Shown here one piece after another: positions 13,078-24,524 of a DNA stretch of 64,000 bases. Source of the stretch: Gloeopeniophorella convolvens (Eukaryota; Basidiomycota; Agaricomycetes; Russulales); contig WTXD01000005.1 in the NCBI GenBank assembly GCA_022496205.1, forward strand, positions 248,001 through 312,000, given 5' to 3'. Numbering within the stretch: position 1 is the stretch's first letter; each line of letters begins with the position of its first letter. Under the pieces are notes generated by a model. That model was not told the origin of the DNA and did not search any database. It saw nothing but the letters and a program-made list of their open reading frames with translations. The translations under genes were made by a program, and so were the position numbers.

Positions 13078-15685
13078 ATGGCAACGTTCGTCATTCCCGA
13101 CGCTCCCGCCGACTTCCTGCCCAATCAAACACGTCGTCGAACCCGCGGAAATGAAGCCGCCGAGGGAGAAGACCCGGCAACCTCCATGCATGTCGGCAGC
13201 ATTAGTCATGACCGCAAGAAGTTCACACTCGAATGGGATGATCTCGCCGACTTTCAGGCTTGGCTCAAAGCTGAGCAGATGGATCACTCAATTGAGTTCA
13301 TTTCCCATCATACAACCCGCTCAGAGGGTCCGATCTGGCAGGAACGGCGAGTCTACTCCTGCGCACGCGGCGCAACGAAAGGGGAAGCGGCCTACCAGCC
13401 CAAGCCCGACGCCAAGCGCAAGGTAGCAAAGAAGCGAACAGATTGCAAATGCAAAGTTACTATCAAACTCTATTGGCATGTCCCCACCGTACTCGGCCGC
13501 TACGACGCTGAGCACAATCATGAGATCGGCGAGGAGAATCTCAGATTCACCCGTCTGTCAAATGAAACGCGGGGCCTAGTGCTCGATCTACTCCGGATGC
13601 GAGTGGAGCCCAAGCATATTGTGCGTTGTGTTCATTTCCATTTGATCGCTATGACTAATTCCTATTCTTAGCGGGCGCGCGTCCAATCACAGTACACGCC
13701 CGCCCATCGAGATTATCATATCTTGATGCGAGATATCTACAGAATGAAGCAGATTATCGAAAATCAAGAGATCCGCCTCGATCCAAATGATGCAACCTCG
13801 ACCAGAACATGGGTCAGCAACCTTAGAGATGAGGGGAACAATGTGATCTATAAGGATAAGCACGATCTCCCCCTAGATGGCTCAGATCTTGCCCCAGACA
13901 CCTTTGTCCTCTGCCTGCAGACCAAATGGCAGGTGGACGCTTTCCGGCGGCTCGGCAGCGCGTTCCTGGGGATCGACGCCACTCACAACACCACTCAATA
14001 CGTTGGATTGCAGCTATTCACGCTTCTGGTGCGAGATCATTGGGGCCACGGTACGTGTAATGCTTCATTTGGTGGACATACGCTTAACTTCCGCCCACTA
14101 GGCGTACCGGTAGCTTGGTTGCTGTCATCCAGTGGCACTCAGGTAACCATTCAGTGGTTCCTGAGTACAGTCAAGCAGTGGAGCCCGGAAATCTATCCGT
14201 CAATCGTAATGACGGATTGCGATCAAGCGCAAATTAATGCCATCAGAGCGGTGTTTCCGAGAGCTCGGATCCTGTACTGCTGGTGGCATGTACTCCGAGC
14301 CATGCGCACGCATTTCAATACGACCGAGTTCCCGGCTCTCTGGAAGCTTGTCAAAGACTGGGTAAGGATCTCGGATCCCATCAAGTTCTATGAAATCTGG
14401 GCAACGATCCAGACCAATCCTGCCTTTCCCAAAAGTGTTGTATCTTATCTCAGAGATAAATGGATGCCAGATGTACAGATGTGGTCCGCGATCTCAAGGC
14501 AGCGGCGCACGATCTTTGAAGAAGGCGATACAAATATGCTTATTGAGTCGTAAGTAATCTTATCTACTACAGGATCGGTCGCGCGCGATACAATCTGATG
14601 TATGATCTAGCTATCACCATGTACTCAAGTCTACCTGGCTTGAGGGGAAGCGCAATCGCCGTCTAGATCACCTCGTTTACACGCTTGTCAAGTGCATGTT
14701 GCCGAGTTACCATAGCCGCCACGAGAGCCAGATCCTTGGCTTCGATGGTCCGGACCTCGCGGAGGCGCGCCGTAACGAGATCCTGAAACGCGCACCGGAA
14801 ATTAGCAAAGAAGCGGTCGCCAAACGTAACGACGGGCGCTTTTTCGTAAAAGCATATGTCGTGGATCTGCTCACTTGCCAATGTAGCTGCTTGGACTGGC
14901 CTAGAATTGAGTTCTGCAAGCACCTTGCAGCGGTTGGCTACCATTTTGAGGGGCCACAGGCGTACAGGGAACGGATTACTGACAAGTTCAAGAAGCCGCT
15001 TCCCAAAAAGGCTAAAGCTCCCGGAGCGCAAAGCATGGAAGCGAGAAGCGATGACAGCGCCGCAATGGCTGCGATGGCAAGCGATATTACGTCGCTGTCG
15101 CAGCAATTGGCGTCGGTGGATTCATCTCCCTCCGTGCTCCAGTCGCTCAGGACCGCCCGGAACCAATTATCCGCTGCGCTCGTCTCTACCCAGGCACATG
15201 GTCGACCCGCGCTTCCTGCTGCCGAGCCGATCGCCCCAAATCAACACGGTTGGTCCGAGACATCTGCAACTATGGGAGTCAGGCGCGCTCCAAAACGGAA
15301 GGCACCCGCGGAAGACTCGGCCCCTGCGGTTGATCTCATCGGCGAGATCAACCGGAAACGGGCACGCAATACCGGCTCCCACAACGACCCTCGCCAGGAG
15401 GAGCTCAACGACCCCTACGGGGGCAGGGAGAAGTCTGGCGCGCGAGCCAAAGATGACGCGCGCACCGCCGCCGCCAACGCCAAGGCCCGCGCCGACGCCG
15501 CCGCCCTCGCTAGCACGGCACCGCCACTCAGCCTGGCCGACTTACTCCCGCGCCCCCTCCCTTCGGGCTCGCAACTCCCTCCCGCGCGTCCCAATATGGC
15601 AATCCCCCAAACTCAGGGCTATCCAGCAGCTAACTACATGTATGCTTACCCCCACTCTGCATTCAGCTTTCCTAGCACTCCGTAG
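13078..15685 (+). CDS. MULE transposase with N-terminal zinc domain and SWIM finger
   Basis: Three exons (13078-13620, 13672-14549, 14611-15685) encode 831 residues without interruption. The N-terminal part has a FAR1/GCM-type zinc-binding pattern: YSCARG, then DCKCKVTIKLY, then YDAEHNHEIG. The central RNase H-like MULE domain carries catalytic-type aspartates in FLGIDATHNTTQY and SIVMTDCDQAQINAI, followed by ILYCWWHVLRAM. A SWIM zinc finger, CQCSCLDWPRIEFCKHL, follows, then a basic, Ala/Pro-rich tail. This order is characteristic of Mutator-like transposases. An in-frame ATG also exists upstream at 12982, but 13078 was chosen because a proline-rich stretch without domain character precedes it. 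No stop or frameshift is seen, so the protein could be functional. Confidence 0.88.
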
Positions 15686-16290
15686 ATAGCTCACTTCAAT
15701 AGCACAATAAAAGTGTTTTATTTTACTCTACATGTGTGCCATACAAACATACAAAGAGCTTCAAAAAAGCGGCCCAACTGGAGCCCAACTCTACCTTGAA
15801 GATGTTGCCAGTTGCTTGGGACGGCGGGGTCCGAACCCGCGCGGCGGCTCAGCCGAGGCCAAGCGGGTGGGACCGGATGGGACGGGAAGAATCGGACTGG
15901 GGTCGTGAGAAAGGTGACGAAAATAGCCAACTCGCGATCGACTTGGAAAGTTTTCATCGTTTCATCGACTCTGTCTCCTCCCTTCACGACAACAGTGTAG
16001 CCCACTCTCCTGACCCACGCATGGCAGCCCCAAGATGACACATCACCCCATGGCTTGTCTCGGACACGAGACTGCCCACCTTTACTGCGCCACTTGCCAT
16101 GCGGCTCCATCGGTGAAAACAGCGACTGCGCGCCCGCTCTCGCGTCCGCCCCCGGGCTCATCAAGACGACGCTGCCGCAATCCCCGTCGCGCAGCCTCGT
16201 TGCAAACCAAGGCGACACAACCGCGCTGCAGCAGCGAACTGCTTCGCCTGGCGACGCAGCCATAACGTGGTGCGTCAACGTGCGCCCCTC
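15686..16290. other. Right flank of the MULE with tRNA-3'-half-like sequence
   Basis: On the minus strand, 15820-15840 reads as a T-arm, GCGGG-TTCGGAC-CCCGC, with a perfect five-base-pair stem and a seven-base loop, followed by a possible acceptor strand. No matching D arm or 5' acceptor is evident, so it is only a tRNA-like remnant. The rest of the stretch holds no supportable gene; the 194-codon minus-strand frame at 15718-16302 has no recognisable domain. Confidence 0.35.
15706..15711 (+). terminator. AATAAA polyadenylation signal of the transposase
   Basis: A canonical AATAAA occurs about 20 bp after the transposase stop codon (15683-15685), immediately before the candidate right terminal repeat. 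Confidence 0.5.
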
Positions 16291-16302
16291 TTTCTCCGCC
16301 AT

Positions 16303-16690
16303 GCTCTGACGAGTGCAGCTTCACATTCCGGGATGAAAATGGTCATGTCTTCGTCACATTCGACCCGCCACCCCTGCCACGGCGCTCTGACGAGCACGGC
16401 TCCACTTCCCTGGACAATATTGGCCATATCAACCTCGTGCCCAGCCCGCCCCCCTGCCACTTTGTAACCATGCACACACGGCCCCTGCCCGTACCCCATG
16501 CGCGGTTGCACATTGTGCTGAATCACCGCCGCGCTCTAACGAGTGCCGCCCCACTTTCGTGATCAAGGATAGTTTTCTCATCACCACATCCGATTCACCG
16601 CCCCCGCCGCTCCGCGACTGTGCGCGCGGTGTCCAGCGCAGCATCGGACCGCCGCGGCTGCGCTCTGATGAGCGTGGTCATGCCCCCGTT
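16303..16690 (+). repeat. Decayed dispersed direct repeats (GCTCTGACGAGTG family)
   Basis: Four diverged copies of a word close to GCGCTCTGACGAGTGC occur in the same orientation, at about 16303, 16383, 16532 and 16661. Three are followed by a partly shared CACTTC/CACATTC word. Spacing is irregular (80-149 bp). A second pair of related words (CTGGCGTGCC preceded by a cAGT motif) lies near 16798 and 16903. The pattern suggests a degenerate satellite or an old repeat insertion downstream of the MULE. Confidence 0.45.
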
Positions 16691-19600
16691 TTTGGAGCCG
16701 GTTCCCACACCGCTTCACCGCCACTGCAAGCTTGTGCGCACGATGCCACCTCTACCACGGCAGCGCTGACGCCATCCCGCGCCGACACAGTTTCCAACTG
16801 GCGTGCCATACCGCGCGTCATTGAGTCGCCGGACGGATACACCCCGTCGGACACGGTAGCTGTGGCATCGTCATCCTACCCCGTGCTGATGCAGTCTCGG
16901 ACTGGCGTGCCACCATACGCATTCTCACAGCGCCGTTCCGCAACCCCCTACCGCGAGCCATATGAGCGAAACCCTGTCAGTGCGGCTCTGTGTGCATGCG
17001 CAGTATGCCACAGATTCGGAACCAACTGCATTATGGTGCGTCCCGCACATACTTGTGGTCTTCTCCCGCTGACATGCTCCGGCACCCGACATCCTCGTCT
17101 TGCAGCTGTTCCCACTCATATGGCGTGCATGTCCCAACACCCTCCACACATCCATGCTCTCCATCCTCCAGCCATTTCCGCAGCCCTGGCTCCTATACCC
17201 GTGCCTGCTCCTGCTCCTGCGCCCACTCCTGCTCCTGTGCCCGCGGCTGCTACAGCCCACCCCCCTTGAAGAGCTGCAGGTCTGCTCACAGGCCTTCAGG
17301 AAGTTCTAGGGATGCACGCGCCGACCGGATAGTAGTAGCGTAGAGTAGGGACGCAGTCACAATGTCAGAAGGACCAAAGGGTCCAAATGTGCTCTGAATG
17401 CACTTGTCGCTGAAGACAATTTAAACATGGAACGACGAGGTACTGTAAGGTGTGATGAAACTACAATAACGGGTGAAACTACAAGGGCCCCTCAAAATTA
17501 CCCGGCTCTGGTAGAATCGAGATACAACTCGCCGAATCGAAAAGGGTGCCATGGATCTCTCGTCCTGGTCGACCCTTTTGACCTTATAGGGCCTTACAAG
17601 GCTCCAAAATTTTCTTCGGGTTTTGGTGATGTACGTTCGATCTCCTTATCTTATCACCATCCGACAATCACAGCTCCAACGCTCTTGAGGGGCGCTGGCC
17701 CGTTCTCGATGTCCGCTGAGTAGATTCTGTGCTGTGGGCATATAGAGTACCACTTGATCGTCGACCTAGATCGCTGTGCACGCTGCCGCTGGGCGACACG
17801 ACGCACATCTGCGCTCGACTAGTCTCACAATGGGGTCGTTGCGGCGCGAGAGGCAGGGCATGCGCGGCTATGCGGCGGCGCGCGCCGATCGTGTATCGCT
17901 GCGGACACTTAAGCCCCCTGACAAGCGTCGAATGTGTGGCGGAGATCGACGCTAGTGCAGAATAAAGCGCATACATACCGAAGTACCGACATAGGTACCC
18001 GGTGGTGTACAAGCGGCCGACTGCAGGGACGCATAGACTTGGGAAACAAGATGTCCAAAGCGACGGTCCCTTGGGTCAATCCTCCTCAATCTCGGGTGCA
18101 GTGCTGATACCCCACACGCGCAGAAATGCGGTCCGCCCCGAGGACTCCGAGTCGGCAGAATCCCCTTACATAGCCTGTGATTGAGCTGCCAGCGAATTCG
18201 AAGCGACACATGGCCCCTCAGACGCGTTTCGCGCAGGGCACCGGCGCGGTGCCGTGGCGTAAGTAAGTTTGCATTGCGCGCAGCGTCCGACGTCGCCAAG
18301 TTGCGTCAGTAGCCGCGCCCCATAAGTAACGGCGAGGCTCTGGCACTAGAAGACTGCACAGAGGTAGAAGAAAGTTCCAGAATCGTTACTGTAGAGTACG
18401 AGTCATCGGATACATACGAAGGCATGTGCATTGAGAGGCAAGGAATTCGAAGAGACCCCAGAAGAACTTCGCCCGTCGATAAGCCGTCGGTGCTGCAGAT
18501 CTCCACCCCGGGATGGAAGGGTGTGGTGCGTTATGCATTATGCGGCGCGTCCAGGGGCGCGTGTCGGCGGGGAAATAGCATTTATAGGGGCTTGCAAGGA
18601 TGGGCAGCACCGCGGTCGCGCCCCTTATCGCGGGCAGGGTGTTGTAGGCAAGCAGGCGGTATAGGAGTCGGGACCTTATGGGACATGGCGGGAGGAGCCG
18701 AGGGCAGGTGAGGCGCCGGCCGGCGACTATTACATGCCGACGTCCAGCGCCGCGGCACAGAGCGGCACAGTGCCGCCCAGTTGTCAAGCACATACCCATC
18801 ACACGAAAACAGCCTTGCTCGACGACGACATCGATATATCCTCATCACCGGTCACTATCATTGTCATGTCAACTTGTCTTCATGACACCCACGCGCCAAC
18901 CTCGCAGAAAACGCAGTCCGATGGCAATGCGGTGCCCACGCATGTGTGCCTTGTTGCCAGCGACTGGCCCTCCTATCCATCCATGTGCATGTGCATCCCC
19001 CTGCTATCGCTTGCCGGTGTCAGAGAACCAGAGAGCATTGCTTGTACTCTGGTGTGGGCCAGTCTGGGAAAGTGCAGGGTCACCGGTCATCAGTCATGCC
19101 CTCGTGGAGCCTGTTATCGGTGGGCCACAGTGCGCCACATTCCGACCTAGTACTGTTTGTGCAGGCAATTATTTGCACAGGTGCTGCACACATATCAAGA
19201 CGCTGGCAAACATCGTCGATGCGCGCGACTCCCTGCGCTGCAGATTGGCTCCGGACGCATGCAATTTTGTCTCCTGGGTCCGTGCGTCGGGAAGGGTGAA
19301 TCGTAACGTTTTGCAACGGCCCCGAGCGTTTTCCGGAAGCCCGGATCTGCCAGTGCCCGAGATGCGTCGGCAGCTAGGCCAGGACGCGTTGCTCGGACCT
19401 TGGCCGGCGGACGATCGCCCCGGAATTTCTATGCCTACTGTCCACCCCTGCTCATCGGCACATTTTCGCTGCAAGCCACCTCGCCGGCGGATCTTCATGC
19501 GCGGACGCCTCCCCCGTATGGCCCGGCGACCCTACTAAGACGGCGCGTGTGCGGCTCAGTTAGTTGAGTTCGAGGGCTCTACGTGCGGGGGCGGGGCTTC

Positions 19601-19978
19601 GTCCAGCTTCGTCGACTCGTCCCCGGAGGAACGGGCGGAAGCTGGGGCGCGTCGCATCGCGTCGCAAGAAGGATTAGCAGCCGGTCAATCATAGCTCACA
19701 CTGGCGCCGGCGCGCCGGCGCGATCGTGTGCAGGCAGAGCGAAGCAGGATTTTAGCTTGTCGCTATCTGATGCGCACCGGCGGAACGGCGCAGGGCCTGG
19801 TGATGAATGGTATGCACACTGCTTCGCCCACACTTCAGTGTGGTGGGGCCTGCTCATATGCTCGCCTTGGGCTAGGCCGCGCACGGCGAATCGGGGGTCT
19901 ATATAGGTCCGTTCCATCCTCGCCTTGGGCGGCCCCACCCTTGCGTCCTCTCCTTTGCCTGTCTGTCTCCCTGCAAGG
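16691..19978. other. Gene-free region with an AT-rich island (17.35-17.70 kb)
   Basis: No exon chain is supportable. Between about 17350 and 17700 the base composition drops to near 45-50% GC. There is an internal inverted word (AAAAGGGT at about 17541, ACCCTTTT at about 17572) and a stretch unlike the GC-rich flanks, suggesting a non-autonomous or relic repeat. Open frames at 16559-17269 and 18678-19538 are unsupported. A perfect 18-bp palindrome lies at 19704-19721, and a TATA box at 19899-19906 precedes seven-TM copy 2. Confidence 0.4.
19899..19906 (+). promoter_or_regulatory. TATA box of seven-TM copy 2
   Basis: CTATATAG lies about 75 bp upstream of the ATG at 19979, followed by a pyrimidine-rich leader. 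Placement is as expected for a fungal core promoter. Confidence 0.5.
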
Positions 19979-21774
19979 ATGGCCAACTTCCACGATCCCG
20001 GTGTGATCGCCCAGGAGACCTGTGCGTGTTCGTCCCCACATCATGGATGTCCCTCTAACAGCCTTCGACGACAGTGGCCACGATCAAGTTTTGGCACGTT
20101 GTCGACGGGTTTTTCATGTGCGTCCCCTCTGTATCATCTGGAATTGGCACTCATCCTCTCACCCACCACCCACAGCTGGGAATTTATCATCACACTAAAC
20201 TACGAGTGGAGTATCATCCGGGGACGTCGCCCGTATCGGTGGACGATATGGGTCAGTGCTCCTGCCATCCCCCGGCGCTTCTCAGAAGCACGGGTTATCT
20301 ACCCGGACCTCCTGGCTGACCCGGCGCGCCCAGGTCTATTCCCTGACGCGCGTGGCCACACTCATGAGCGTTATCTTGAACATGGTTGGTTTCGATGTAA
20401 CGCACAAGATGAACTGCCAGGTGCGGCTCGTGCTCCGCTACCTTGTTGCATGCGCGCTCACTGGCATATTCACAATTCCTCTCAGCTGCGGGTCGTCGGC
20501 GAGCTTGTGAGTACTCCATTGGCCGCTCGACAGAGCCATAACTAACGCACGCGCACCATAGGTCTTTGCATATACCGCCTTCGCCGCTGCGTCGCTGCTC
20601 ATCGTGCTGCGCATGTACGTTTCCTCTGCCTGCTGCCTCAGCGGCACGCTTCGAGCCTCACACGCGTCTGCAGCGTCGCCATATGGGACAGACACAAGAT
20701 TGCGCTGGCGCTTGCCGCAGCCGCATGGGGGACGAATGTCGGCTTCCTCATCCACGGTGCGCCTCTTCGTTCGCTGCCCTAAGCGCCCCCGCTGACGTGC
20801 ACCATGCGGCGTGCGCCGGTCCATGACAGGTGTCACGAAGGTGTGCACACGCCCCCCCCCCTCCTTGAGCTTGAGGCTCTAGCCCGCTGGGGTTTTTCCG
20901 TGAGCATGTGCTGACTGCTTTTGTTGTGCGCTGTGCAGGCGCGCTCGGCGTGGGTGCCCGAGCAGAGCACATGTGCATTTCTCGACACGTACTCGACCCG
21001 GAATAACATCCTTGTTACGTTCGTGACGGACATCGTGCTGCTCGCTATCATGCTCGTCGGCCTGCTGCGCGTGCAGCAGCGGGGCGGCAGCCTGCTCGGC
21101 CTCGGCCGCCTGCTCTGGAAGCAGGGCCTCATCTGGTTCTTGGTCGCTACAGTCGCTGAGGCGACACCAACGGTGAGCTCATGAATGGCAGCACGCCCTC
21201 CGCACGTCACTTATGAGAACTTCCCCGCAGGTCTTTATCTGCCTTAATCTCAACGGTATGTTGCCTTTGCTCGGGTATCAGCGGACGGCGGTGCTCAACT
21301 AGCTTGCTTGCTGCGCGCAATCAGATCCGATGAACATCGTGCGTGCCTCACCAGACGCGAGGATCAGCTCTGACGATTGTTTTTCTTTGGAAATAGATGT
21401 TCCAGGTGCCGTCGCTGATCGTGATGTCCATCGCCGCGACGCAGATGTACCGCCAGTTGACCGACTTTGCCTCGATGCACCTGTGCGCTCCCCCACCATG
21501 TTCTCCCGTAGCTCGCGCTTATCCCGATTTCTCTGTGTGCAGCACGCAAGACAGTTTGCGCAGCGCCGGCCCCGCCGTCGAGTCGAAGCGCGTTCCTGCC
21601 TCTGCGATCCCTCTCGGCCGGATGGAGGTGTCCGTACACACGGCGTACGACAGCTACCCCGCGTCGCCGGGGCGATACAACGCGTACATCGGGGCTGAGC
21701 TCCAGGGGGACGCGATCAAAGACAAGTCACGGCGCCTCAGCCTCGACTCTGATCTCGAGCGCGGGACAAAATGA
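19979..21774 (+). CDS. Seven-TM integral membrane protein, paralogue 2
   Basis: Thirteen exons join in phase to a 335-residue protein: 19979-20021, 20075-20117, 20176-20251, 20334-20420, 20486-20506, 20562-20614, 20674-20756, 20830-20840, 20939-21172, 21231-21255, 21325-21338, 21397-21482 and 21543-21774. It starts MANFHDPGVIAQET. Conserved blocks are FWHVVDGFFIWEFIITLNYE, RRPYRWTIWVYSLTRVA, IVAIWDRHKIALALAAAAWG, DIVLLAIMLVGLLRV, TVFICLNLNDPMNIMFQVPS and IAATQMYRQLTDF. Of the four copies it has the best match to the usual WEF...EWSIIRGRRPYRWT signature. Compared with copy 1 it has lost one intron in the third-loop region and merged the last small exons. The C-terminal tail is hydrophilic (SRRLSLDSDLERGTK). 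Substrate or ligand is unknown. Confidence 0.9.
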
Positions 21775-24524
21775 GCATGCGCTGTATTCTGCTGTACATG
21801 GTCGGGCTTCCAGCGATGTGTGTACTCCTATCTTGCTCGCGGGTATGTTGTTGTGCATGTGGTGTGTAGTACCGGATGGAATGAATGGGTGGAGAAGACG
21901 CATACCCCTTACTGTAATTTATCAATTACACTTCGGCTTCTGGTAGCAATGCAACGGATCGTTGACACAACTATTTTTAATCATGGCGGACAGCGGTACG
22001 CTACGACTCAGTACTTACGGTACAACTAAGCGTGACGAGGCCTCTACGATATAGCGCGGCAGTCAGGGCAGTTGCTCAATGCTCACCAACGATCTTGGTC
22101 ACAATGGCTTGTCTCCCGAGCTGATTGCAGCAAGGAGCAGGACAACATGCACCCACCTCGGCACAGGCTGCTTCACACGCATGTCCCACAGACTTGGAAG
22201 GCAGAGAGAAGCGTTCTGTGGTAACCACCACCCTTTATTACTTGATTATATTATCAGAAAAGGGACCAACTTGCATCTGGCTCCGACAGCACGAACGTGA
22301 GGTCAGTAGCAGCTGGCATCCCGCCGGCCCATGCGTGCCCCCTTTCGAGAATTCTGCGTGAGGGAGCAGGCACCAAACTAAAGCCTCTTTCGGGGCACCC
22401 CGCGCAATGCAATTAGGCCAGGCTGAGAGGGCTGCTGGGAGCACGTGGCTGCTGTCACATAGACTTCGCGCTGATTTCTGGTCTCGCTGGTCACGGTGCG
22501 TGTGAGGGCGCATGCGTCTCTGGAAGTGGGCTTAAGGGTTCCCTGTGCGGCTGGCGACTGACTGGCCATGGTGCGGCGCTAGCTTTGAGTGAGAGAGTGG
22601 CGGGCGCCGCCACCGGCTCAGTTGCGCGTGCGCGGAGGCTATCAGAGACTCACCGGGCCCGACCCGGATGTTCACAGGCAATTGCACGGCTTGGAGTACA
22701 ATATGAAGGCGGGACAGCTAGGTCGTATGCAGCGCGGGCAGTACCCGGACGAACCAGGGAGAGGGATGAACATTCCACGATGTGTCATGAGGCTACAGCA
22801 AGTGAACTGAGGCTGTAGGCGATGTTCAGCGCGGCCTCTAGCCCCACTGCTGGGAGTCTTCTGGCAATGTTCACTGCATTAGACTTGACTCGGAATCGGG
22901 AGGCGCGAGGAGGCGCGGCGGACGTGGCGCGATGAGTATAGAATATTGGGCCCACACAAATTCCCAGTGGAGTCGCGTCGCACTTCGCCGGCTGGGGCCG
23001 GGGAATCGCGCGTGCGCGAGACGGATTATGTTACTGGCACCGCCAGGGTCGACCGACGCAACCCCGAGTGCACTGCGAGCATGCGGACGCCATTCAGTTG
23101 TCCGCTGTTGCCCGCCAGGAGTGAAACTTACCGCAATCCCGTACCAGGCTTCTGTCTCTGTCTTCTCTTCTCTTCGCTGGTGCCATCAAGGAAGGCCGAC
23201 ACCAGGCCATATTCCGCGCCGTCGCACGGGGCCGCCTACGCATGCTGACTTGGGGGTTGTGAGTTCGGAAGACTTGGCTGTGTTCACAGCTTGAACGTTA
23301 CAGCGGTTGAATATATCCGCTGGGTGAGCGTCGAGGTAGGCGGATTGCCCGACTCAAAGCTTCGCTTGTCTGCTAGCGGGACGAAAGAACCAGGGCAGAC
23401 ACGAGGAAATCCGCAAGTGAGTGTGCGTCAGTGCGTCCGTGACGACTCTTGGGCAGCATATCTTCTCGTATCCCTCTTCCTGTAACGCGGAAGCCCTCTG
23501 AAGGACACTGACAATCCATCCCGAGGCAGAGAGAGACTGCTTACATCAAGCCAGTCGCACCCGGGTTGAAGAAAACCTCGACCGCTAGCCTCCTCGACTG
23601 TCCGCCTCATCGGGAGAGGCACTCAGGGGCTCAGGGACTGTACAATTATCCATCCCCCCGTCCCAAAAGCCGCTGTCGTACCTGGGAGACGTCACTATGC
23701 CAACGTCTCCTGGTTCTATTTACTCGGAATATTCAAGTCGCCGCACCCAAGCACCGGTGGACTTCGATTTTAGGCTATCATCGTCCTCGGGCTCAGCTGA
23801 TCTCCTGCGAGGGCTCAAAACGTGTGAACCCCGCTGAGTGCGGAGGCAATGGATCTTACCTCTGTGCTTTGATGGTGTTTCTGTTTACCGTTCAATTCGA
23901 ATCCTCTTGTTGTTTTGGCCGGCCATGTGCTGTGGGACCCTAGTTGTTTGCGAACCACTGGTGCCCGACTTGGGACCATCATCATGCCGATTGTTCCCTG
24001 AGGCATTTGAATCTCATGAGCCAATAAGCGAAGGCCCGCCTTACCTCAAATGTCCCCGCGATATTCCTTGAGCGACGTTGCTTTGAAATATACTCAAGCA
24101 TCCCAAAGAAGTACCATCGGAGAGTCAGCGTCCGCTACTCGGTGACGATAACACTTTGGAGATGCCGGCAGACGCGCCTGGAATACTTGCACCCTCGGGA
24201 AATGCCAATCATGCCAGGCTCTCAGATCACTCTCTGTCAGGGGTGCGTACTATAAGATGGAGTCAGGCGATCCGACCAAGTCGCCGACTTTGTTGCAGAC
24301 ACAGGGATTATGGCAGTTCGGTAGACACCTGGACCGCAGGGGTAGTAATAGGTGCCAGGGCGATTGGTTATACGTCCAGAGTCTATCCATCTGCCCTAGC
24401 ACATACGTAGAGCATCTACAAAGTATGGGAATACACCGTTCGCACATCATACAAGTCGGCACTCTGCACCGCATGGCCGGTTAGAGCTCATGCACGCCAG
24501 GGATACGTAGACACGCGCAAAGCG
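21775..24524. other. 2.7-kb region without a supportable gene
   Basis: This lies between seven-TM copy 2 (plus) and the eIF2D gene (minus), so it holds the 3' ends of two convergent genes plus filler. No conserved protein motif or credible exon chain was found on either strand. The portion from about 23850 to 24480 is AT-richer. Small frames such as 22932-23294 and 23566-23943 are not supported. Confidence 0.4.

Larger units (their letters stand above)
12948..15731 (+). mobile_element. Mutator-like (MULE) DNA transposon, boundaries tentative
   Basis: The element is defined by the intact MULE transposase at 13078-15685. A short inverted repeat brackets the gene: GTAGAGTAAATAAACAC at 12948-12964 matches the reverse complement of 15713-15731 (GTAGAGTAAAATAAAACAC), with two one-base gaps. 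I treat this as a candidate terminal inverted repeat. No 8-11 bp target-site duplication is visible immediately outside these ends, so the true termini may lie further out, perhaps near the tRNA-like sequences at 12661 and 15820. The interior is AT-richer than the neighbouring genes, which supports a foreign origin. Confidence 0.55.

Noticed and set aside
15718..16302. 194-codon minus-strand frame after the transposase
   Set aside because: Overlaps the candidate terminal repeat and tRNA-like sequence; no domain character.
18678..19538. 286-codon plus-strand frame
   Set aside because: No recognisable domain, no supporting exon structure, and composition typical of random open frames in this GC range.
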